The notes beneath the pieces were generated by a model. The model did not search any database, was not told where the DNA came from, and saw only the letters and a program-made list of their open reading frames with translations. A stretch of DNA of 64,000 nucleotides from DT-68 sp965263245 (lineage in GTDB: Bacteria > Bacillota_I > Bacilli_A > Mycoplasmatales > Metamycoplasmataceae). Positions 12,671-24,905 of this stretch are shown one piece after another; within the stretch, counting starts at the first letter, position 1; the number at the start of each line of letters is the position of its first letter. The translations under genes were made by a program, and so were the position numbers. The stretch spans positions 124,001 through 188,000 of the forward strand of contig CBDHHR010000280.1 of NCBI GenBank assembly GCA_965263245.1, given 5' to 3'.

Positions 12671-13364
12671 GATCAAGGGAGTGTACAAAGACAGAACAAG
12701 GGAGTGTACAAAGACAGAACAAGACAGTGTACAAAGACAGATCAAGGGAGTGTACAAAGACAGATCAAGGGAGTGTACAAAGACAGAACAAGGGAGTGTA
12801 CATAGAAATATCAAGGGAGTGTACAAAGACAGATCAAGGGAGTGAACAAAGACAGAACAAGGCAGTGTACAAAGACAGATCAAGGGAGTGTACATAGACA
12901 GATCAAGGGAGTGTACAAAGACAGATCAAGGGAGTGTACAAAGACAGAACAAGGGAGTGTACAAAGACAGAACAAGGCAGTGTACAAAGACAGATCAAGG
13001 GAGTGTACAAAGACAGATCAAGGGAGTGTACATAGACAGATCAAGGGAGTGTACAAAGACAGAACAAGACAGTGTACATAGACAGATCAAGGGAGTGAAC
13101 AAAGACAGAACAAGGCAGTGTACAAAGACAGATCAAGGCAGTGTACAAAGACAGATCAAGGGAGTGTACAAAGACAGAACAAGACAGTGTATGAAGACAG
13201 ATCAAGGGAGTGTACAAAGACAGATCAAGGGAGTGAACAAAGACAGAACAAGGCAGTGTACAAAGACAGATCAAGGGAGTGAACAAAGACAGAACAAGGC
13301 AGTGTACAAAGACAGATCAAGGGAGTGTACATAGACAGAACAAGGCAGTGTACAAAGACAGATC

Positions 13365-14349
13365 AAGGGAGTGTACGAAGACAGAACAAGGGAGTGTACA
13401 TAGGCAGAACAAGGGAGTGTACAAAGACAGAACAAGACAGTGTATGAAGACAGAACAAGGGAGTGTACAAAGACAGAACAAGGGAGTGTACACAGTTAGA
13501 ACAAGGGAGTGTACATAGACAGAACAAGGGAGTGTACAAAGACAGAACAAGACAGTGTATGAAGACAGAACAAGGGAGTGTACATAGACAGAACAAGGGA
13601 GTGTACATAGAAAGAACAAGGGAGTGTACAAAGACAGAACAAGACAGTGTATGAAGACAGAACAAGGGAGTGTACAAAGACAGAACAAGGGAGTGTACAT
13701 AGACAGAACAAGGGAGTGTACAAAGACAGAACAAGACAGTGTACAAAGTTAGAACAAGGGAGTGTGCAAAGGCAGAACAAGAGTGTATGAAGACAGAACA
13801 AGGCAGTGTACGTAGACAGAACAAGGGAGTGTACAAAGACAGAACAAGACAGTGTATGAAGACAGAACAAGGGAGTGTACGAATACAGAACAAGGGAGTG
13901 TACAAAAGACAGAACAAGACAGTGTATGAAGACAGAACAAGGGAGTGTACGAATACAGAACAAGGGAGTGTACAAAGACAGAACAAGGCAGTGTATGAAT
14001 ACAGAACAAGGGAGTGTATGAAGACAGAACAAGACAGTGTATGAATACAGAACAAGGGAGTGTATGAATACAGAACAAGGGAGTGTACAAAGACAGAACA
14101 AGGCAGTGTATGAATACAGAACAAGGGAGTGTACAAAGACAGAACAAGGCAGTGTATGAATACAGAACAAGGGAGTGTACAAAGACAGATCAAGGCAGTG
14201 TATGAATACAGAACAAGGGAGTGTACAAAGGCAGAACAAGGGAGTGTACAAAGACAGAACAAGGCAGTGTACAAAAGACAGAACAAGACAGTGTACGAAG
14301 ACAAAACAAGGCAGTGTACGAATACAGAACAAGGGAGTGTACAAAGACA
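13365..14349 (+). repeat. B-type domain Be, HOR1
   Basis: Related to Bb and Bd but with its own marks: TACACAGTTAG near 13490, TACATAGAAAGAAC near 13605, a shortened GGCAGAACAAGAGTGTATG near 13770, and TACAAAGGCAG near 14222. It carries TACAAAAGACAG near 13903 where Bb and Bd have the AACAGACAG monomer. Confidence 0.9.
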
Positions 14350-14691
14350 GATCAAGGGAGTGTACAAAGACAGAACAAGGGAGTGTACAAAGACAGAACA
14401 AGACAGTGTACAAAGACAGATCAAGGGAGTGTACAAAGACAGATCAAGGGAGTGTACAAAGACAGAACAAGGGAGTGTACAAAGACAGAACAAGACAGTG
14501 TACAAAGACAGATCAAGGGAGTGTACAAAGACAGATCAAGGGAGTGTACAAAGACAGAACAAGGGAGTGTACATAGACAGATCAAGGGAGTGTACAAAGA
14601 CAGATCAAGGGAGTGAACAAAGACAGAACAAGGCAGTGTACAAAGACAGATCAAGGGAGTGTACATAGACAGATCAAGGGAGTGTACAAAG

Positions 14692-15105
14692 ACAGAACAA
14701 GACAGTGTACATAGACAGATCAAGGGAGTGAACAAAGACAGAACAAGGCAGTGTACAAAGACAGATCAAGGGAGTGTACAAAGACAGATCAAGGGAGTGT
14801 ACATAGACAGATCAAGGGAGTGTACACAGACAGAACAAGACAGTGTACATAGACAGATCAAGGGAGTGAACAAAGACAGAACAAGGCAGTGTACAAAGAC
14901 AGATCAAGGCAATGTACAAAGACAGATCAAGGGAGTGTACATAGACAGATCAAGGGAGTGTACAAAGACAGAACAAGATAGTGTACATAGACAGATCAAG
15001 GGAGTGAACAAAGACAGAACAAGGCAGTGTACAAAGACAGATCAAGGGAGTGTACAAAGACAGATCAAGGGAGTGTACAAAGACAGAACAAGGGAGTGTA
15101 CAAAG
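14692..15105 (+). repeat. 138-bp sub-repeat, first site, HOR2
   Basis: It matches 293-706 at an offset of 14,399 bp including TACACAG, CAATGTAC and CAAGATAGTG. Confidence 0.88.
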
Positions 15106-15491
15106 ACAGAACAAGGCAGTGTACAAAGACAGATCAAGGGAGTGTACAAAGACAGAACAAGGGAGTGTACATAGACAGATCAAGGGAGTGTACATAGACA
15201 GATCAAGGGAGTGTACATAGACAGATCAAGGGAGTGTACAAAGACAGAACAAGGGAGTGTACATAGACAGATCAAGGGAGTGTACAAAGACAGATCAAGG
15301 GAGTGTACAAAGACAGATCAAGGGAGTGTACATAGACAGATCAAGGGAGTGTACAAAGACAGAACAAGGGAGTGTACATAGACAGAACAAGGGAGTGTAC
15401 ATAGACAGATCAAGGGAGTGTACATAGACAGATCAAGGGAGTGTACAAAGACAGAACAAGGGAGTGTACATAGACAGATCAAGGGAGTGTA

Positions 15492-17240
15492 CAAAGACAG
15501 ACAAGGGAGTGAACAAAGACAGAACAAGGAGTGTACAAAGACAGAACAAGACAGTGTATGAAGACAGATCAAGGGAGTGTACAAAGACAGATCAAGGGAG
15601 TGTACAAAGACAGATCAAGGGAGTGTACAAAGACAGAACAAGACAGTGTATGAAGACAGATCAAGGGAGTGTACAAAGACAGATCAAGGGAGTGAACAAA
15701 GACAGAACAAGGCAGTGTACAAAGACAGATCAAGGGAGTGTACAAAGACAGATCAAGGGAGTGTACAAAGACAGAACAAGGGAGTGTACATAGACAGATC
15801 AAGGGAGTGTACAAAGACAGAACAAGGGAGTGTACAAAGACAGATCAAGGGAGTGTACAAAGACAGATCAAGAGTGAACAAAGACAGAACAAGGAGTGTA
15901 CAAAGACAGAACAAGAGTGTATGAAGACAGAACAAGGGAGTGTACAAAGACAGAACAAGGGAGTGTACAAAGACAGAACAACAGTGTACAAAGACAGATC
16001 AAGGGAGTGTACAAAGACAGAACAAGGGAGTGTACATAGACAGATCAAGGGAGTGTAGACAGACAAGGGAGTGTACATAGACAGATCAAGGGAGTGTACA
16101 AAGACAGAACAAGGGAGTACATAGACAGATCAAGGGAGTGTACAAAGACAGACAAGAGTGTACAAAGACAGATCAAGGGAGTGTACAAAGACAGATCAAG
16201 GGAGTGTACAAAGACAGAACAAGGGAGTGTACATAGACAGAACAAGGGAGTGTACATAGACAGATCAAGGGAGTGTACATAGACAGACAAGGGAGTGTAC
16301 AAAGACAGAACAAGGGAGTGTACATAGACAGATCAAGGGAGTGTACAAAGACAGATCAAGGGAGTGAACAAAGACAGAACAAGAGTGTACAAAGACAGGC
16401 AGTGTACAAAGACAGATCAAGGGAGTGTACAAAGACAGATCAAGGGAGTGTACAAAGACAGAACAAGACAGTGTATGAAGACAGATCAAGGGAGTGTACA
16501 AAGACAGATCAAGGGAGTACAAAGACAGAACAAGGCAGTGTACAAAGACAGATCAAGGGAGTGAACAAAGACAGAACAAGGCAGTGTACAAAGACAGATC
16601 AAGGGAGTGTACATAGACAGAACAAGGCAGTGTACAAAGACAGACAAGGGAGTGTACATAGACAGAACAAGGCAGTGTACAAAGACAGAACAAGGGAGTG
16701 TACAAAGACAGAGCAAGGCAGTGTACAAAGACAGATCAAGGGAGTGTACATAGACAGATCAAGGGAGTGTACAAAGACAGAACAAGGGAGTGTACAAAGA
16801 CAGATCAAGGGAGTGTACATAGACAGATCAAGGGAGTGTACAAAGACAGATCAAGGGAGTGTACGAAGACAGAACAAGGGAGTGTACATAGACAGACAAG
16901 GGAGTGTACAAAGACAGAACAAGACAGTGTATGAAGACAGAACAAGGGAGTGTACAGTGTATGAAGACAGACAAGGCAGTGTACAAAGACAGATCAAGGC
17001 AGTGTACAAAGACAGACAAGGGAGTGTACATAGACAGATCAAGGGTGTGTACAAAGACAGAACAAGACAGTGTACATAGACAGATCAAGGGAGTGAACAA
17101 AGACAGAACAAGGCAGTGTACAAAGTCAGATCAAGGGAGTGTACAAAGACAGAACAAGGGAGTGTACAAAGACAGAACAAGGCAGTGTACAAAGACAGAT
17201 CAAGGGAGTGTACAAAGACAGACAAGGGAGTGTACAAAGA
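15492..17240 (+). repeat. Indel-rich segment of HOR2
   Basis: Many monomers are 20-22 bases long: CAGACAAGG (near 15498, 16051, 16155, 16284, 16646, 16890, 16971, 17012 and 17221), CAAGGAGTG (15527, 15892), CAAGAGTG (15870, 15912, 16156, 16382), ACAACAGTG (15980), GGGAGTACATAG (16116), GGGAGTACAAAG (16516) and GTGTACAGTGTATG (16955). HOR3 and HOR4 are almost free of such changes over the matching offsets. Confidence 0.85.
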
Positions 17241-17538
17241 CAGAACAAGGGAGTGTACATAGACAGATCAAGGGAGTGTACAAAGACAGATCAAGGGAGT
17301 GAACAAAGACAGAACAAGGCAGTGTACAAAGACAGATCAAGGGAGTGTACAAAGACAGAACAAGACAGTGTACAAAGACAGATCAAGGGAGTGTACAAAG
17401 ACAGAACAAGACAGTGTATGAAGACAGATCAAGGGAGTGTACAAAGACAGATCAATGGAGTGAACAAAGACAGAACAAGGCAGTGTACAAAGACAGATCA
17501 AGGGAGTGTACATAGACAGATCAAGGGAGTGTACAAAG

Positions 17539-17745
17539 ACAGAACAAGACAGTGTACATAGACAGATCAAGGGAGTGAACAAAGACAGAACAAGGCAGTG
17601 TACAAAGACAGATCAAGGGAGTGTACAAAGACAGATCAAGGGAGTGTACATAGACAGATCAAGGGAGTGTACAAAGACAGAACAAGACAGTGTACATAGA
17701 CAGATCAAGGGAGTGTACAAAGACAGAACAAGGGAGTGTACAGTG
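17539..17745 (+). repeat. 138-bp sub-repeat, second site, HOR2 (degraded)
   Basis: One intact 138-bp unit and the start of a second; then the order breaks at GTGTACAGTGTAC near 17738 and runs into the irregular segment at 17735-17975. Confidence 0.8.
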
Positions 17746-17975
17746 TACAAAGACAGATCAAGGGAGTGTACAAAGACAGATCAAGACAGTGTACAAGACA
17801 GAACAAGACAGTGTACAAAGAAGACAGAACAAGGGAGTGTACAACAGACAGAACAAGGGCAGTGTACAAAGACAGATCAAGGGAGTGTACAAAGACAGAT
17901 CAAGGGAGTGTACAAAGACAGAACAAGGGAGTGTACATAGAAGATCAGAACAAAGACAGATGTAGTGAACAAAGA
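17735..17975 (+). repeat. Most irregular segment of the array (HOR2)
   Basis: The 23-bp phase is lost several times: GTGTACAGTGTAC, GATCAAGACAGTGTACAAGAC, AAAGAAGACAG, AACAGACAG, CAAGGGCAGTG, then ATAGAAGATCAGAAC and CAGATGTAGTGAAC near 17939-17970. The motif AGATGTAGTG occurs nowhere else that I can see. Matching HOR1 and HOR4 sequence is regular apart from the monomer at the AAAGATCAG site. Confidence 0.85.
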
Positions 17976-18096
17976 CAGAACAAGGCAGTGTACAAAGACA
18001 GATCAAGGGAGTGAACAGAGACAGAACAAGGCAGTGTACAAAGACAGATCAAGGGAGTGTACATAGACAGAACAAGGCAGTGTACAAAGACAGATC

Positions 18097-19849
18097 AAGG
18101 GAGTGTACGAAGACAGAACAAGGGAGTGTACAAGGCAGAACAAGGGAGTGTACAAAGACAGAACAAGACAGTGTATGAAGACAGAACAAGGGAGTGTACA
18201 AAGACAGAACAAGGGAGTGTACAAAGTTAGAACAAGGGAGTGTACATAGACAGAACAAGGGAGTGTACAAAGACAGAACAAGACAGTGTATGAAGACAGA
18301 ACAAGGGAGTGTACATAGACAGAACAAGGGAGTGTACATAGACAGAACAAGGGAGTGTACAAAGACAGAACAAGACAGTGTATGAAGACAGAACAAGGGA
18401 GTGTACAAAGACAGAACAAGGGAGTGTACATAGACAGAACAAGGGAGTGTACAAAGACAGAACAAGACAGTGTACAAAGTTAGAACAAGGGAGTGTGCAA
18501 AGGCAGAACAAGGGAGAGTGTATGAAGACAGAACAAGGCAGTGTACGTAGACAGAACAAGGGAGTGTACAAAGACAGAACAAGACAGTGTGAAGACAGAA
18601 CAAGGGAGTGTACGAATACAGAACAAGGGAGTGTACAAAGACAGAACAAGACAGTGTATGAAGACAGAACAAGGGAGTGTACAAAGTACAGAACAAGGGA
18701 GTGTACAAAGACAGAACAAGACAGTGTATGAAGACAGAACAAGGGAGTGTACAAAGTTAGAACAAGGGAGTGTGCAAAGGCAGAACAAGGGAGAGTGTAT
18801 GAAGACAGAACAAGGCAGTGTACGTAGACAGAACAAGGGAGTGTACAAAGACAGAACAAGACAGTGTACAAAGACAGAACAAGACAGTGTATGAAGACAG
18901 AACAAGGGAGTGTACAAAGACAGATCAAGGGAGTGTACATAGACAGAACAAGGGAGTGTACAAAGACAGAACAAGACAGTGTATGAAGACAGAACAAGGG
19001 AGTGTACAAAGACAGAACAAGGGAGTGTACAAAGTTAGAACAAGGGAGTGTGCAAAGGCAGAACAAGGGAGAGTGTATGAAGACAGAACAAGGCAGTGTA
19101 CGTAAACAGAACAAGGGAGTGTACAAAGACAGAACAAGACAGTGTACAAAGACAGAACAAGACAGTGTATGAAGACAGAACAAGGGAGTGTACAAAAGAC
19201 AGAACAAGACAGTGTACGAATACAGAACAAGGCAGTGTATGAATACAGAACAAGGGAGTGTACAAAGACAGAACAAGGGAGTGTACAAAAGACAGAACAA
19301 GACAGTGTACGAAGACAGATCAAGGGAGTGTACGAAGACAGATCAAGGGAGTGTACAAAGACAGAACAAGGGAGTGTACATAGACAGAACAAGGGAGTGT
19401 ACAAAGACAGAACAAGACAGTGTATGAAGACAGAACAAGGGAGTGTACAAAGACAGAACAAGGGAGTGTACATAGACAGAACAAGGGAGTGTACAAAGAC
19501 AGAACAAGACAGTGTATGAAGACAGAACAAGGGAGTGTACAAAGACAGAACAAGGGAGTGTACATAGAGAGAACAAGGGAGTGTACAAAGACAGAACAAG
19601 ACAGTGTATGAAGACAGAACAAGGGAGTGTACAAAGTTAGAACAAGGGAGTGTGCAAAGGCAGAACAAGGGAGAGTGTATGAAGACAGAACAAGGCAGTG
19701 TACGTAGACAGAACAAGGGAGTGTACAAAGACAGAACAAGACAGTGTACAAAGACAGAACAAGGGAGTGTACAAAGACAGAACAAGACAGTGTACAAAGA
19801 CAGAACAAGGGAGTGTACAAAAGACAGAACAAGACAGTGTACGAAGACA
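18097..19849 (+). repeat. B-type domain Ba, HOR2
   Basis: Same order as Ba of HOR1 with four GTTAG/GGCAG cassettes. Private changes: TACAAGGCAG near 18130 where other copies have TACATAGGCAG, and a short GTGTGAAGACAG near 18588 in place of GTGTATGAAGACAG. Confidence 0.9.
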
Positions 19850-20299
19850 GATCAAGGGAGTGTACAAAGACAGAACAAGGGAGTGTACAAAGACAGATCA
19901 AGGGAGTGTACAAAGACAGAACAAGGGAGTGTACAAAGACAGATCAAGGGAGTGTACAAAGACAGATCAAGGGAGTGTACAAAGACAGAACAAGGGAGTG
20001 TACAAAGACAGATCAAGGGAGTGTACAAAGACAGATCAAGGGAGTGTACAAAGACAGAACAAGGGAGTGTACAAAGACATAACAAGACAGTGTACAAAGA
20101 CAGATCAAGGGAGTGTACAAAGACAGATCAAGGGAGTGTACAAAGACAGAACAAGGGAGTGTACAAAGACAGAACAAGACAGTGTACAAAGACAGATCAA
20201 GGGAGTGTACAAAGACAGATCAAGGGAGTGTACAAAGACAGAACAAGGGAGTGTACATAGACAGATCAAGGGAGTGTACATAGACAGAACAAGGGAGTG

Positions 20300-20435
20300 T
20301 ACAAAGACAGACAAGAGTGTACAAAGACAGACAAGGGAGTGTACAAAGACAGACAAGGGAGTGTACAAAGACAGGGAGTGTACAAAGACAGACAAGGGAG
20401 TCAAAGTGTACAAAGACAGATCAAGGGAGTACAAA
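20300..20435 (+). repeat. Indel cluster, HOR offset about 6.0 kb (HOR2)
   Basis: It contains CAGACAAGAGTG, two or more CAGACAAGGG monomers, GACAGGGAGTGTAC near 20373, GGGAGTCAAAGTG near 20397 and GGGAGTACAAAG near 20426. Several of these exact changes recur in HOR3 and HOR5. Confidence 0.87.
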
Positions 20436-21657
20436 GACAGAACAAGGCAGTGTACAAAGACAGATCAAGGGAGTGTACAAAGACAGATCAAGGGAGTGTA
20501 CAAAGACAGATCAAGGGAGTGTACAAAGACAGAACAAGGCAGTGTACGAAGACAGATCAAGGGAGTGTACAAAGACAGATCAAGGGAGTGTACATAGACA
20601 GATCAAGGGAGTGTACAAAGACAGAACAAGACAGTGTACAAAGACAGATCAAGGGAGTGTACAAAGACAGATCAAGGGAGTGTACAAAGACAGAACAAGG
20701 CAGTGTACAAAGACAGATCAAGGGAGTGTACAAAGACAGATCAAGGGAGTGTACAAAGACAGAACAAGGGAGTGTACAAAGACAGAACAAGACAGTGTAC
20801 AAAGACAGATCAAGGGAGTGTACAAAGACAGATCAAGGGAGTGTACAAAGACAGATCAAGGGAGTGTACAAAGACAGAACAAGGGAGTGTACATAGAAAT
20901 ATCAAGGGAGTGTACAAAGACAGATCAATGGAGTGAACAAAGACAGAACAAGGCAGTGTACAAAGACAGATCAAGGGAGTGTACATAGACAGATCAAGGG
21001 AGTGTACAAAGACAGATCAAGGGAGTGTACAAAGACAGAACAAGACAGTGTACATAGACAGATCAAGGGAGTGAACAAAGACAGAACAAGGCAGTGTACA
21101 AAGACAGAGATCAAGGCAGTGTACAAAGACAGATCAAGGGAGTGTACATAGACAGATCAAGGGTGTGTACAAAGACAGAACAAGACAGTGTACACAGACA
21201 TATCAAGGGAGTGAACAAAGACAGAACAAGGCAGTGTACAAAGTCAGATCAAGGGAGTGTACAAAGACAGAACAAGGGAGTGTACAAAGACAGAACAAGG
21301 CAGTGTACAAAGACAGATCAAGGGAGTGTACAAAGACAGATCAAGGGAGTGTACAAAGACAGAACAAGGGAGTGTACATAGACAGATCAAGGGAGTGTAC
21401 AAAGACAGATCAAGGGAGTGAACAAAGACAGAACAAGGCAGTGTACAAAGACAGATCAAGGGAGTGTACAAAGACAGAACAAGACAGTGTACAAAGACAG
21501 ATCAAGGGAGTGTACAAAGACAGAACAAGACAGTGTATGAAGACAGATCAAGGGAGTGTACAAAGACAGATCAATGGAGTGAACAAAGACAGAACAAGGC
21601 AGTGTACAAAGACAGATCAAGGGAGTGTACATAGACAGATCAAGGGAGTGTACAAAG

Positions 21658-22002
21658 ACAGAACAAGACAGTGTACATAGACAGATCAAGGGAGTGAACA
21701 AAGACAGAACAAGGCAGTGTACAAAGACAGATCAAGGGAGTGTACAAAGACAGATCAAGGGAGTGTACATAGACAGATCAAGGGAGTGTACAAAGACAGA
21801 ACAAGACAGTGTACATAGACAGATCAAGGGAGTGAACAAAGACAGAACAAGGCAGTGTACAAAGACAGATCAAGGCAGTGTACAAAGACAGATCAAGGGA
21901 GTGTACATAGACAGATCAAGGGTGTGTACAAAGACAGAACAAGACAGTGTACATAGACAGATCAAGGGAGTGAACAAAGACAGAACAAGGCAGTGTACAA
22001 AG
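21658..22002 (+). repeat. 138-bp sub-repeat, third site, HOR2
   Basis: It matches 7373-7717 at an offset of 14,285 bp. Confidence 0.87.
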
Positions 22003-22331
22003 TCAGATCAAGGGAGTGTACAAAGACAGAACAAGGGAGTGTACAAAGACAGAACAAGGCAGTGTACAAAGACAGATCAAGGGAGTGTACAAAGACAGAT
22101 CAAGGGAGTGTACAAAGACAGAACAAGGGAGTGTACAAAGACAGATCAAGGGAGTGTACAAAGACAGATCAAGGGAGTGTACAAAGACAGAACAAGGGAG
22201 TGTACAAAGACAGAACAAGGCAGTGTACAAAGACAGATCAAGGGAGTGAACAGAGACAGAACAAGGCAGTGTACAAAGACAGATCAAGGGAGTGTACATA
22301 GACAGAACAAGGCAGTGTACAAAGACAGATC

Positions 22332-23320
22332 AAGGGAGTGTACGAAGACAGAACAAGGGAGTGTACATAGGCAGAACAAGGGAGTGTACAAAGACAGAAC
22401 AAGACAGTGTATGAAGACAGAACAAGGGAGTGTACAAAGACAGAACAAGGGAGTGTACAAAGTTAGAACAAGGGAGTGTACATAGACAGAACAAGGGAGT
22501 GTACAAAGACAGAACAAGACAGTGTATGAAGACAGAACAAGGGAGTGTACATAGACAGAACAAGGGAGTGTACATAGACAGAACAAGGGAGTGTACAAAG
22601 ACAGAACAAGACAGTGTATGAAGACAGAACAAGGGAGTGTACATAGACAGAACAAGGGAGTGTACATAGACAGAACAAGGGAGTGTACAAAGACAGAACA
22701 AGACAGTGTACAAAGTTAGAACAAGGGAGTGTGCAAAGGCAGAACAAGGGAGAGTGTATGAAGACAGAACAAGGCAGTGTACGTAGACAGAACAAGGGAG
22801 TGTACAAAGACAGAACAAGACAGTGTATGAAGACAGAACAAGGGAGTGTACGAATACAGAACAAGGGAGTGTACAACAGACAGAACAAGACAGTGTATGA
22901 AGACAGAACAAGGGAGTGTACGAATACAGAACAAGGGAGTGTACAAAGACAGAACAAGGCAGTGTATGAATACAGAACAAGGGAGTGTACGAAGACAGAA
23001 CAAGACAGTGTATGAATACAGAACAAGGGAGTGTATGAATACAGAACAAGGGAGTGTACAAAGACAGAACAAGGCAGTGTATGAATACAGAACAAGGGAG
23101 TGTACAAAGACAGAACAAGGCAGTGTATGAATACAGAACAAGGGAGTGTACAAAGACAGATCAAGGCAGTGTATGAATACAGAACAAGGGAGTGTACAAA
23201 GACAGAACAAGGGAGTGTACAAAGACAGAACAAGGCAGTGTACAAAAGACAGAACAAGACAGTGTACGAAGACAAAACAAGGCAGTGTCCGAATACAGAA
23301 CAAGGGAGTGTACAAAGACA
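22332..23320 (+). repeat. B-type domain Bb, HOR2
   Basis: Same length and order as Bb of HOR1 (offset 14,308 bp), including GTGTCCGAATACAG near 23285 and the AACAGACAG monomer near 22875. Confidence 0.9.
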
Positions 23321-24359
23321 GATCAAGGGAGTGTACAAAGACAGAACAAGGGAGTGTACAAAGACAGAACAAGACAGTGTACAAAGACAGATCAAGGGAG
23401 TGTACAAAGACAGATCAAGGGAGTGTACAAAGACAGAACAAGGGAGTGTACATAGAAATATCAAGGGAGTGTACAAAGACAGATCAAGGGAGTGAACAAA
23501 GACAGAACAAGGCAGTGTACAAAGACAGATCAAGGGAGTGTACATAGACAGATCAAGGGAGTGTACAAAGACAGATCAAGGGAGTGTACAAAGACAGATC
23601 AAGGGAGTGTACAAAGACAGAACAAGGGAGTGTACAAAGACAGAACAAGGCAGTGTACAAAGACAGATCAAGGGAGTGTACAAAGACAGATCAAGGGAGT
23701 GTACATAGACAGATCAAGGGAGTGAACAAAGACAGAACAAGGCAGTGTACAAAGACAGATCAAGGCAGTGTACAAAGACAGATCAAGGGATTGTACATAG
23801 ACAGATCAAGGGTGTGTACAAAGACAGAACAAGACAGTGTACATAGACAGATCAAGGGAGTGAACAAAGACAGAACAAGGCAGTGTACAAAGTCAGATCA
23901 AGGGAGTGTACAAAGACAGAACAAGGGAGTGTACAACGACAGAACAAGGCAGTGTACAAAGACAGATCAAGGGAGTGTACAAAGACAGATCAAGGGAGTG
24001 TACAAAGACAGAACAAGGGAGTGTACATAGATAGATCAAGGGAGTGTACAAAGACAGATCAAGGGAGTGAACAAAGACAGAACAAGGGAGTGTACAAAGA
24101 CAGATCAAGGGAGTGTACAAAGACAGAACAAGACAGTGTACAAAGACAGATCAAGGGAGTGTACAAAGACAGAACAAGACAGTGTATCAAGACAGATCAA
24201 GGGAGTGTACAAAGACAGATCAAGGGAGTGAACAAAGACAGAACAAGGCAGTGTACAAAGACAGATCAAGGGAGTGAACAAAGACAGAACAAGGCAGTGT
24301 ACAAAGACAGATCAAGGGAGTGTACATAGACAGAACAAGGCAGTGTACAAAGACAGATC

Positions 24360-24905
24360 AAGGGAGTGTACGAAGACAGAACAAGGGAGTGTACATAGGC
24401 AGAACAAGGGAGTGTACAAAGACAGAACAAGACAGTGTATGAAGACAGAACAAGGGAGTGTACAAAGACAGAACAAGGGAGTGTACACAGTTAGAACAAG
24501 GGAGTGTACATAGACAGAACAAGGGAGTGTACAAAGACAGAACAAGACAGTGTATGAAGACAGAACAAGGGAGTGTACATAGACAGAACAAGGGAGTGTA
24601 CATAGAAAGAACAAGGGAGTGTACAAAGACAGAACAAGACAGTGTATGAAGACAGAACAAGGGAGTGTACAAAGACAGAACAAGGGAGTGTACATAGACA
24701 GAACAAGGGAGTGTACAAAGACAGAACAAGACAGTGTACAAAGTTAGAACAAGGGAGTGTGCAAAGGCAGAACAAGAGTGTATGAAGACAGAACAAGGCA
24801 GTGTACGTAGACAGAACAAGGGAGTGTACAAAGACAGAACAAGACAGTGTATGAAGACAGAACAAGGGAGTGTACGAATACAGAACAAGGCAGTGTACAA
24901 AGTCA
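24360..24905 (+). repeat. B-type domain Bc, HOR2 (variant-rich, truncated copy of Be)
   Basis: It starts like Be, with TACATAGGCAG, TACACAGTTAG (near 24484), TACATAGAAAGAAC (near 24600) and GGCAGAACAAGAGTGTATG (near 24765). It stops after the first GAATACAG near 24885 and switches directly to the A-type AAAGTCAGATCAAG block near 24900. The switch looks like a recombination junction that deleted the later part of a Be-like domain. Confidence 0.88.

Larger units (their letters stand above)
10998..12897 (+). repeat. Intra-HOR segmental duplication, right copy (HOR1)
   Basis: Partner of 7340-9239, containing the fourth six-monomer site and domain Bd. Consistent point differences from the left copy (GTGTACGAATACAG instead of GTGTCCGAATACAG; AAAG for ATAG near 11994) are retained in HOR2 and HOR4. 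Confidence 0.85.
1..14399 (+). repeat. Higher-order repeat copy 1 (HOR1, 14,399 bp)
   Basis: The sequence from base 1 resumes in the same variant order at 14400, 28686, 43111 and 57546, which sets the HOR phase used here; the true biological start is arbitrary. Private marks recur in order: CAATGTAC at 511, GAGCAAGG near 2331, GTAAACAG near 4809, ACATAACAAG near 5786 and ACAGAGATCAAGG near 6790. A-type intervals are 1-3801, 5558-8023, 9013-10051, 10620-11681, 12671-13364 and 14350-14399; B domains lie between them. HOR1 carries a private 28-bp duplication near 7220-7275, and an extra monomer in the 9.6-11.0 kb interval relative to the other copies. Confidence 0.93.

Noticed and set aside
17735..17975. 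A degenerate mobile-element insertion
   Set aside because: The patch is irregular but still built of satellite fragments; there are no terminal repeats, target-site duplication, poly-A or coding remnants.
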